64,000 bases of DNA from Bedellia somnulentella (lineage: Eukaryota > Arthropoda > Insecta > Lepidoptera > Bedelliidae): positions 22,604,182 through 22,668,181 of the forward strand of contig OY755171.1 in assembly GCA_963576735.1 (NCBI GenBank). The letters are read 5' to 3'. The position numbers were made by a program, and so were the translations under genes. The notes under the pieces are model-generated. The model was not told where the DNA came from. It saw only the letters and a program-made list of their open reading frames with translations, and made no database searches. Below, piece after piece: positions 33,567 to 44,722 of the stretch (positions are counted from its first letter, which is position 1; each line of letters begins with the position of its first letter).

Positions 33567-35037
33567 AGGGTGCCTTTCCACCAGAGATGTGCAATGTAGC
33601 TATGCTACTACGGATGCTTTGATATCCACCAATCATATTCCTTGGTGCACGTAGTATATACTACTCTGTGTAAAAAGTATCGGGAATATGTCAATAAAAA
33701 GACCCGCGTAAAAGAGGTCGTTCAAAGTTTTTTACTGCATGTTGGTAGCACTGTACTGATTTAGCGCGCAAAAATTGAGCGGGATCTGTCATTTAATTTG
33801 TTTTAAACTAAATTTTTTGTTGGTCATAGTTTTGAGTCCTCGGCGATTTTTACAATGGAAAATATTGTTGAACAAAGAGTGTGCCTTAAATTTTGTGTTT
33901 CGAATGATATTTCATGTGGTGAATCACTAAAAATGTTGCGAAATACCTACGGCGCATCGTGTATATCGAAAACAAGGGCTTATGAATGGTATAAGGCTTT
34001 TAAAGAAGGCCGAGAAGTAGTAGTAGACTTGCCTCGTTCTGGTAGACCTTCAACCGCTACGACCAAAGAAAACATCGACAGAATCAAGAAGCTAGTGCTC
34101 GAAAATCTATGTATGAGTCTAAGAGAGTTGGCTTGTGAGGTGAACATATCTTTTAAGTCCGTCCACAACATTCTCATTGACATTTTAGGCATGAAACGCG
34201 TCGCCGCTCGACTAGTTCCAAAAGATGCGATAGATGTCTCTGAAGACATGGTTTCCCGAGCTTCTACGGATCCGACCTTTATGAAACGTATAATAACTGG
34301 CGATGAGACATGGGTTTATGAGTACGACATGCAAACAAGCCAACAGTCTTCAGAATGGCGGCTCGAAAACGAGCCGAAACCCAAAAAACCGCGGCAAAGT
34401 CGCTCCAAAATCAAGGTGATGCTGACAGTTTTTTTTGACTACCGTGGTGTGGTTCACTCCGAATTCCTTCCAGAGGGAGAAACAGTGAATAAAGAATATT
34501 ATTTAGGCGTCATGAAGCGTTTGCGTGAGAGTCTCCGCCGAAAACGTCCAGATTTGTGGCAACACAACTCATGGATGCTGCACCATGATAATGCACCCTT
34601 AACACACAGCCATTATAGTGAAAGAGTTTTTAGCGAAAAATTCAACAAAAGTTCTCGACCAAGCACCGTATTCACCTGATATGGCTCCGTCTGACTTTTT
34701 TTTATTTCCCAAGTTAAAATTACCACTTCGAGGAAAACGTTTTGAGTCGATAGAAGCCATAAAAGAAAATTCGCTGAATGAGCTAAAGGCCATTACGCAA
34801 ATAGCCTATGAAAAATGTATGGTAGACTGGGTGAAGCGGTGGAGATGTTGTATTGCAAGCGATGGGGCCTACTTTGAAGGCGATAAAATAAATTTAGATG
34901 AATAATTTGTATTTTTTGTTTTATTGACAAATTCCCGATACTTAGTACACAGAATGTATATAAGGAATATGATTGGTGGATATCATATGCATCCAACGCA
35001 TAGCTATACATATCACATCTCTGGTGGAAAGGCACTC
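33567..35037 (+). mobile_element. Mariner-like element 2 with long inverted ends, defective
   Basis: TA at 33565-33566 and 35038-35039. Inverted repeats extend over about 115 bases: GTGCCTTTCCACCAGAGATG at the edge, GATATCCACCAATCATATTC farther in, and AGTATCGGGA at the inner end. The transposase ORF is frameshifted. Confidence 0.85.
33855..34905 (+). pseudogene. Mariner-like transposase 2, frameshifted
   Basis: Residues 1-274 (from MENIVEQRVCLKFC) carry the HTH region, GDETWVYEYD and LHHDNAP. The frame is lost near 34610, and the rest continues one frame over with KEFLAKNSTKVLDQ, YSPDMAPSDFFLFP and GAYFEGDKINLDE. A few residues between the HTH linker (RLVPKD) and the catalytic domain also seem to be missing. 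The Asp residues needed for catalysis are present but on two frames, so this copy cannot make an active enzyme. Confidence 0.88.
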
Positions 35038-35269
35038 TATCAGTGGTGCTATTCAAATACGTATTAGTCCTTCGTTTCACGACGTCTCTGTTGTAGTCTA
35101 AGGTTCAAACAGGTTCTCTTCTAAACTAGTTCGGTCTAGCGTAATATGTGTTGAATAATAGTAATAATTCGGTCGAGTTAATATTTATATTTTAACAACA
35201 AGCACTTACTTTTGTGGGGGCTAACTTGATCTATATGTCCGAATATATTAATTTCATATAAATAAAGAA

Positions 35270-35405
35270 TAAATAAAGGAAAGAAAAATTTTGACACAGG
35301 CGGGAATCGAACCCGCGACCTCGGGTATACGCCCCCGTCGCTCTGCCAATTGAGCTACCGTGTCAATGGCTGCAAGCGCGAAATTCTTCTATACTTTATT
35401 TCTTT
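35270..35405 (-). repeat. SINE-C copy with tRNA-like head
   Basis: Minus-strand cloverleaf head at 35293-35364 (GACACGG pairs with CTGTGTC), B box GGTTCGATTCCC. Flanked by the AATAAAGGAAAG tail. A detached SINE-C end, CCCGCCTGTGTCGAAATTG, lies at 35438-35470. Confidence 0.75.
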
Positions 35406-35913
35406 TACACGTTTAAGTAGTGTTTGCGTTGCGTTTCCCGCCTGTGTCGAAATTGTTCTTCCTTTATTTATTACGACTCTAAGCAGTTTGCGATTTATGT
35501 AAGAATAGTTAATAAAAATTCGGTTCTTGTATGGCAGCACAAAATGCCACATAAAATAATAATTGAGCGAAGCAGCGTCCATTCTCCTTCCAGTCGAAGT
35601 GCTGACGGCGTACACAGGGCGATAACGAATAATCATTATACATTTTAGAGTGATCTAAATCTAGACATTGACATCTGTTAGTTAAGTATTAACTTGGCGG
35701 TTTTCCAATTTTCTCTTTGCGTGGCAACAAAATTTTATCATAAGTGACGGTAAGTATAATGAAAAACCCCACATTAGAGTGAGGTATGCTAAGTCCACAA
35801 ACTATATAGAGATTACTACGGCTAAGTCTAATGACAGTCAGAGGCGCATTCAGCAGTACACTGAATGGAATGAAGGATTTTTTCTTGAACTTATTGTTTA
35901 CATCGTATATTCT
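35405..35913. other. Intergenic, SINE-C end and nothing else recognised
   Basis: Beyond the SINE-C scrap at 35438-35490 there is no coding or repeat signal that I can name. Confidence 0.35.
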
Positions 35914-36020
35914 TGAAGGGGTGGTAGAGCAAAGGTACTAAATACTTCTGATCATCGCGTGAAATATGACTCGCCTGGTGTTCACAATACCTACGTTTTG
36001 CTTGGACAGTGCATTCACTC
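35914..36020 (-). repeat. SINE-B fragment
   Basis: GCAAAGGTACTAAATACTTC, CTGGTGTTCACAATACC and GTTTTGCTTGGACAGTGCAT follow the reversed SINE-B order. Confidence 0.65.
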
Positions 36021-36222
36021 TATGAAAATTATAATAGCACTCCCCGAACTTATGAGTAATATGTTCTCGACGTCCTTGTATGTAATTCTTGGATCTTCTC
36101 GAAACAGCACTTCTGTAGTCCACATAGGTTCTGCGGTTACATCTACCGCTTCGACCCGAGATGGAGCACAGTTCCCTAATGCCGATTGTAATCGTTAAGC
36201 TCAATATAATAAAATATTAAAT

Positions 36223-36466
36223 CGCCGTGTAGTGCCGGCTTAGAATGACGCTACCCCTATCTACCCACAGGTGTCGTAAGAGGCGACTAAGGGTATTGGG
36301 GCTTTTTATTGGAATTTCGGGCGATGCGGTTGGAGACCCATCACCAAAAACCTTTATTTTACCATCTTTTCCCCACTCAACTTCCAAAAGTGGCTGAGGA
36401 ATTTATAATTCCTTAGCTCTGGCTACCCCTTCTAGGGAATTATAGCCGTGAGTATATGTATGTATG
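36223..36466 (+). repeat. SINE-A copy with 7-bp flank repeat
   Basis: GCCGTGTAGTGCCGGCTTAG to GTGAGTATATGTATGTATG. ATTAAAT lies on both sides. Confidence 0.87.
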
Positions 36467-36886
36467 ATTAAATGTTTTCGGTTACGCTCCATTGTTTTAA
36501 ATGAAAACGCGGGTAAAGTTATGGTACAATGACTGAAACATTTATGGTTTATTTTAATTGAGAGATTTGGCAATGGTGTTGTTTTTTCAAGAGTATTTTC
36601 CGGAATTCTTATTAAATAGAGATTTATTACACCAGGTTACCTCCTAACTCCCAAAAAGCAATAAATAGCCCCAATACTACAACTTGGTGACTTCTGGGTA
36701 GAGCTCGGGTGGATAGAATGACGGCCGTGGCCCACGTAAAATGGCCCTGTAGTGACCAATTGCGGAAACCATCTTTCTAATCTAAATCTAAGCACCAATA
36801 CAAGGGAAGAAATGAGTTCGTACTGTACTACGCCTAAGGTAAATAGCTTTTTAATATACTAAGAAATGATAAAAATACTTTAGTGT
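36467..36886. other. Intergenic, nothing recognised
   Basis: AT-rich, no open frame of interest, no family repeat. Confidence 0.35.
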
Positions 36887-37278
36887 CAGCTAAGAATAGC
36901 CATTTCTTCCTGAGCGACTCTATAGGGTGATTAAGGGTATTGGGATCTTTTCAATTGATATTTGTTCGGGGCGAAATGATGGAGCAATTTCCAATCGTCC
37001 TTTGTGCTACAAACTTTTGCATTAGGTTTATTTTTGGATTGCGGAAATATGATCATGTATCTGCATATCGCACTCAGCTTATATGGCTAAGACGAATTCT
37101 TCGCCGGAATGCACATCCATTTTGTTCAATCCTGCCAACCCTTTTTATCTAAAAGAACGTTTTCAATTTCTCTCCTCGAGTTTTCTATTCTATGCTAATA
37201 TTTTAATCTCACAACCTACAAAATTAAGTGGTTACCCCAGTTTTGGGAGTAATTACCGTGAGTTTATGTATGCATGCA
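36887..37278 (+). repeat. Very old SINE-A copy
   Basis: GTCAGCTAAGAATAGCCATT, GATTAAGGGTATTGGGATC and TTACCGTGAGTTTATGTATG keep the family order with insertions between. Confidence 0.55.
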
Positions 37279-37754
37279 AATTAAAAAAACTTCTACAAAA
37301 ATTGGGAATAATTTAATAGTAATTCGATATATATATATTTAGTTACAAACAAATATTAATGATTTGATAATCACTTATAATGTTAACTAAAACACCTTCC
37401 TACATCTTAATATTAAATCTACTCATTTAGAAATATTTTCACTTTGTTTACATTTACTATTCTTTTCAACACATTTTGTCTAAACCAAAGTTCAGTCATT
37501 CAGTTTTCACTCCTAAGTTTGATATTACAATAATTGGTATTCTTATAGGTTTTCAAAAGAAAAATATTTATAAATAAGTAAACAAATTACAACCTACAAA
37601 GAAATATACAGTTTACAGTAGAAAAACATGTAGATTAACACCTAACACAGTTCTACCACAAATATATGTATATAATATTGAGTAGATTCTTGAGACAGTT
37701 GTAAAGTGTTATTTTACTGAAAACCGGTTATTTCCTCAACTGACTAATACTAAT

Positions 37755-40201
<2,447 letters not shown>

Positions 40202-40430
40202 TTTTCTGAAATAATAACAATACAGAATAAATACAGGAATGAAAATATATATTTGTTAAATAAATATGTATATATACACAATAAATACCTTTTACGAGAG
40301 TTCCAACACGGAATAAAGTAAAAGTTTAATAAATTTTGCGTCCAATCTACGAGTGCGGCGTCAAATCGAAATAAAATTGAAACGTCAGCCACGTCTTGCA
40401 AAGTTTCACGTCACGTCACAACTTTCATTA
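40202..40430 (-). promoter_or_regulatory. SEC61G 5' UTR exon and likely promoter
   Basis: Non-coding exon up to donor AAAAG|GTATTT at 40288. Upstream lies CGTCACGTCAC (about 40409-40419), a CRE/ATF6-like ACGTCA pair suited to a translocon gene. Motif meaning is inference. Confidence 0.4.
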
Positions 40431-40781
40431 GTTTTGTTGCCAGTAAAAATTAAGATTTAAATAAAATCAAAGTTTGAGGTTCAACCGTTGTTTTGTAGTG
40501 TAATAAATAATAATCAAAATAAAGTGTATGATTTATGATATGTTTTTATTATTATTCTGCTATCGACATTAAAATTAAAATAAAATATTAGTAGCTCGGG
40601 TTCGATCCCTGGGGTGTTAACTTAACAATTTAATTTGTATGATTTAACCCAGTCTGAAAGGATATTGCAGGCTTGAATCACGTGATTTTACCGAAAATTA
40701 TGATGATTCCGTGCTTTGGAGGGCACGTTAAACCGTCGGGCCTAGCTACGGTAGTTAGTAGTCGTTAATTCTCCAACCCCC

Positions 40782-41277
40782 AATTCGGTATGCAAAGTTT
40801 TTTTTTGGTATTTATTAAATATTTTTATTCGATAGTAAACACCAAAATAAAACACTAATTTGAATATTTTCCATTTAAAATGAGTAATTGTAAAGTTATG
40901 ATTTTTAAAGATTGTTCAACTTTTGTACTGAATGACGTCATCGATCGATAAAATCACGTAGCGACATGCAAATGAAGCGAAATGTTTTATAAAAATGTTG
41001 CTGATTGCAAAACATATCAAGAATTTGTGATGTCAAATGAAATTATTACGATATTATACTAAACAAACCTATGATTTTCGATATTTTATTAATAATCTGC
41101 AAAACCGTATGTCTTTGAAACAAAATTGAAGGTCAAACACTGTTACAGTTTTTTGATAAAATAACAGTCATCTTAGCTTCAATTGACATAATTTCGAGAA
41201 AATATTGTTTATAACCATAATATCTCGAAATGGTTTTGTAATCAGCATCACTTTAGTAAAACTTTGCATACCGAATT
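40782..41277. mobile_element. MITE-G copy 2
   Basis: Starts AATTCGGTATGCAAAGTTTT and ends with its inverse. 496 bp, interior is 21253-21664 reversed with an extra 80 bp or so near one end. Confidence 0.82.
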
Positions 41278-41600
41278 AGGTCAACCTAGTGGACTAAAGC
41301 CAAATCAACCCTATATAGGGTTGGATTGAAACCCTGATGGTGGTGGGGACATATATTTATGGGCTGTGAGGCACCTAAGTGTGATAATGTTAAAGCTTAG
41401 TTAGTCTAAGTAGCGATTCCCGATTTGTAATGTATCTTTGTATCGATATAATACCTATCTGCATACTGCGTACGAGCTACCATTTAACTAGATGTCGCGT
41501 GGTATAAAACATCAATTTCTTTCGCACTTAATTATTAACGTATACTGTCATCTCATTCTAACCGATATCGTGACGATAAAATAGCGCTTGTGCTAGCAAT
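41278..41600. other. Intergenic, nothing recognised
   Basis: No named repeat or coding frame. It leads into the RTE fragment. Confidence 0.35.
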
Positions 41601-42680
41601 GCTGATCGTAATCAAATCAACTCAAAAGAAAGACTTTGATCAACGTGTGTTGCCAGTCCCTTGTGCCAGTCACAGTCATGACCATAGATCGGATAATCGG
41701 ATGCATATTCACCTAAACTTATTTTTTGGCTAAGAAAATATGGAGACGGCTTCTTTTTTCGGAATTGTCTTTTTCAATGTCGGGATTTTTCACTCGCACA
41801 TTCACATTTATAACGCTTTTTTGAAGATAACGAGAATTGTAAATTCAAAACTGAAATTGATCTCCATTTATTTTTCGATATATTTCATAATAGTTAAAAT
41901 CTTAACGTTAGTAAATGTGCAGCTAAGTGCACAACAAGCTTTACAATGTTATTCAAATATTGTTCTCAACGCAAATAATTACGACTCCTTATTTAAAAAC
42001 CTTTATTTGAGTGTGCATTCAATTATATTTATAACCAAAACGCTAACGGTATTCATCCCGAAACATTGGGTTTTTTTCCATACAAGTAATGTACATACAA
42101 ATAATTTATTGTAATAGAAAACACTACAAACGTAATGAAAATACTTTTGATTCTATATTCCGAACATTAAATGCATCAATTCCGAAATCCCGAAATCTTT
42201 ACGATAAAGAAGTGCTTTCCATACTAAGCCGCCGGTCAACTTTAGGTAAATATGCATCCGATTATCCGATCTATGGTCATGACATACGGCACAGAAACGT
42301 GCTCTTTAACAATGGGCTTCATCAAAAGGCTCCGAAGTCACCGAAGTCACCGAAAGAGCAATTGAGAAGGCCATGTTAGATACTACGTGATCGAATCCGC
42401 AACGAGGAGATCCGTAGAAGAACCGGAGGTGTAAATCTTGAGTGGCAATGGGAAGAGCACATTGTTCGTAGAACCTACGGCTGTTGGGGCTTTAAATTTC
42501 TGAAGTGGCGATCATGTGCCGAACGACGCAGTGTGGGTAGGCCTCCCAGAAGGTGGACCGAAGACTTGCTCAAGGTCCCAGGAAGCCAATGGATGAGGGC
42601 AGCACAAATCGGTCGTTATGGAGATTTTTGGGGGAGGGCTATGTCCATCAGTAGACATCTATTGACTGATGATGAATCAA
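41600..42680 (+). mobile_element. RTE-type LINE-B C-terminal copy, split by an inverted-repeat element
   Basis: KKDFDQRVLPV (near 41628-41660) continues after the insertion as TYGTETCSLTMGFIKRL (from about 42280), then LEWQWEEHIVRR, SVGRPPRRWTEDLLKV and WMRAAQIGRYGDF. These are RTE C-terminal motifs, now with stops and frameshifts. Confidence 0.82.
41677..42283. mobile_element. Element with about 45-bp inverted repeats inside LINE-B
   Basis: GTCATGACCATAGATCGGAT at the left and its inverse at the right, extending over the next 25 bases (GCATATTCACCTAAACTT). The interior has a 124-codon frame (41740-42114) with no recognised motif. Confidence 0.8.
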
Positions 42681-42769
42681 CTCAAACTCAAACGTTCACG
42701 CCGTATCCCCAAAAGGATACTAACTACTGTACTGTGCTTACACTACACACTAACCTACTGTTCAGAGCG

Positions 42770-42860
42770 TGAGAGTGAGTATGTCATGTGAGAAGTGAGA
42801 TACTGACATATTGCTCATACAAAATCTCTCAGTATCTCCTTCTCTCATGCTACTAGTGCT
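42770..42860. mobile_element. MITE-H copy 2 (palindrome, partial)
   Basis: GAGTATGTCATGTGAGAAGT, then GATACTGACATATTGCTCAT and CTCTCAGTATCTCCTTCTC. Related to 31595-31712. The right arm is shortened. Confidence 0.7.
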
Positions 42861-42879
42861 GCCAGCATGATAAACGGGT

Positions 42880-43340
42880 GTGTTAGGATAGGAGACTGGA
42901 TGGAATACCGGTGATTCCCAGGTAATATGGGAGGATATTTGTATGGGATGCAAACCGTGTCGACACACTGGTTCCTTCTCGTTTGTCAGGCAGGGTCTTC
43001 GGCTCAGAATGGAGCTGCGGCTACATACGCCGAGGGTCTAAAGAAGCGTCAATGCGGCATTGTGGAAGAAAGTAATTATTTTTATCTCTTTCGCAGAAAC
43101 CTCGTAGCATTGAACTTAGATGCACTTAGATTTTTAAGGAAAGTAGAGAGTCGAAACTAGCGAGTTTTCTTTGGCTGTACATATTTTGGCCAAGAATAAG
43201 TATTGTCATACGAAAGGGAAATTCAGGCAGCCTCTTAGGAAAGCCATCCCTTAGCGGCAATGATTTTGAAAATATATTTATATCCTTAATTTTGTATCTA
43301 AGGTATTGTACATATATTTTATTATTATATTGAAAGGAAC
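42880..43340. other. Unexplained GC-balanced block
   Basis: Bases 42950-43070 read GGCTCAGAATGGAGCTGCGG and ATACGCCGAGGGTCTAAAGA. An open 77-codon frame has no known motif. It may be a remnant of an unplaced element or gene. Confidence 0.3.
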
Positions 43341-43344
43341 AGAT

Positions 43345-43573
43345 ATCGTGTAGTGCTGTCTTAGAATGTCACTACCTCTTTTTAACCACGGGTGTCGTAA
43401 GAGGTGACTAAGTGTTTTGGGGGTTGTTTTAGTGGTTTTTGGGCGATGTGGTTGGAGACCCATCACCAACGATACTACATTTCTACTATCTTGTCCCCTA
43501 TGTGGCTGAGAAGTTTCTAGATCTAAAGTTCTGGCTACCTCTTTTCGGGATTTATGGCCGTGAGTATATGTAT
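43345..43573 (+). repeat. SINE-A copy
   Basis: CGTGTAGTGCTGTCTTAGAA to GCCGTGAGTATATGTATT. An older copy. Confidence 0.85.
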
Positions 43574-43818
43574 TGCTGTGTAGTGTCGGCTAAGAATAGC
43601 ACTACCCCATTTCTTCCGATGGGTGTACGTAAGAGGCGACTAACGGTATTGGGGCTTTTAAGGGATTTTTGGGCGATGCGGTTGGAGACCCATCACCAAG
43701 AACCTTTATTCCACCATCTATTCCCCACGCACCTTCCAAATGTGGCTGAGGAATTTCTAATTCCTTAGCTCTGGCTACCCCTTTCCTGGGATTTATAGCC
43801 GTGAGTATATGTATGTAT
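43574..43818 (+). repeat. SINE-A copy, inserted at the tail of the previous one
   Basis: TGCTGTGTAGTGTCGGCTAA directly follows GTATATGTAT of the previous copy. Ends GTATATGTATGTATGAGTAT. The two form a head-to-tail pair. Confidence 0.87.
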
Positions 43819-44015
43819 GAGTATATTATGTATTTGGGTAATTCTACCGAAATTTTGAAATTCATGTCCTTATTGATTTTTCTAAGTAGTTATGCATTTC
43901 AAGCAATGATTATTATTTTGTTATTATGTATGCTATAGTGGATACAAAATACCTACATGACTTTCTAGCAAACTAGGTATCTAAGATTTCTTTTGCTTAT
44001 GGAAACATCCGAAAA

Positions 44016-44625
44016 TCATTTCCTCACTATGTCCCAAACTCCAGATTAAAATACTCTATGGTCGCTAAATTTATACATTTCGACACATTTCAAGGTAATA
44101 GTTTTACAGATCGTTTAAAATAAAATGGTTCTCGAAAAATCTATACAGTTAAAAAAAGAATCACCCTTATTTAAATTTACGCATTTTATTTTTATTGTGT
44201 CCGAAAAAATAAAATCATTTCTTCACAATTTTGTTTGCGTTCCTTTTTTGAACGTGTTATTTGTTTAACATGAACGCACCCATTTGTTTTTGACAGTTGG
44301 CAGTACCGCCAACATTTCAATATGGCGAATTCATCTTGTGCGTGCAAATAGTTTCTGTTAGAACAAAGTGTTGTTTAAAATTTAATAAGTTACATTTTCA
44401 GCCGTCATTACATCACATCTTATAAAAATAAGGTAAGCAACTTTAACTAATTAATGATTTAACGTTGACGTTAGTTTTGGCGTCTTATAACTTGACCATA
44501 AAATTCAATACGATTGAAAGTTTATGTTGTGCGTTTTTGGCGGTTATATTTGATTTCGTCATTACCTCACCGTCATTACCTCATATTTATTTGCAATGAG
44601 GGAATGATGATAAGTGAGGGAATTG
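44016..44625 (+). promoter_or_regulatory. 5' array of TCATTNCCTCA-type motifs upstream of the 833-aa gene
   Basis: Forward hits at 44016-44026 (TCATTTCCTCA), 44215-44225 (TCATTTCTTCA), 44405-44415 (TCATTACATCA), 44559-44569 and 44573-44583 (both TCATTACCTCA). Inverted hits at 44597-44607 (TGAGGGAATGA) and 44615-44625 (TGAGGGAATTG). Two copies in opposite sense lie past the 3' end of the ORF. Confidence 0.6.
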
Positions 44626-44704
44626 TTATTATACCCGTGCGCTTTGTTTTTTTTTATATTCTAGCTGCATTAACGGTAAATCAACCTTGGCTCTTTTGTT
44701 TTAG
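44330..44704 (+). promoter_or_regulatory. Probable promoter, 5' UTR exon and 5' UTR intron of the 833-aa gene
   Basis: A donor AAG|GTAAGC at 44433 and an acceptor TCTTTTGTTTTAG ending at 44704 define a 272-bp intron before the ATG. The upstream TTCAATATGGCG (about 44320) resembles a YY1/Pho site near insect start sites. Confidence 0.45.
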
Positions 44705-44722
44705 GGCTTTATTAACCTGAAA

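Noticed and set aside
41740..42114. 124-codon ORF as a gene
   Set aside because: It is inside an inverted-repeat element, rich in Ile/Phe/Asn, without motif or splice context.
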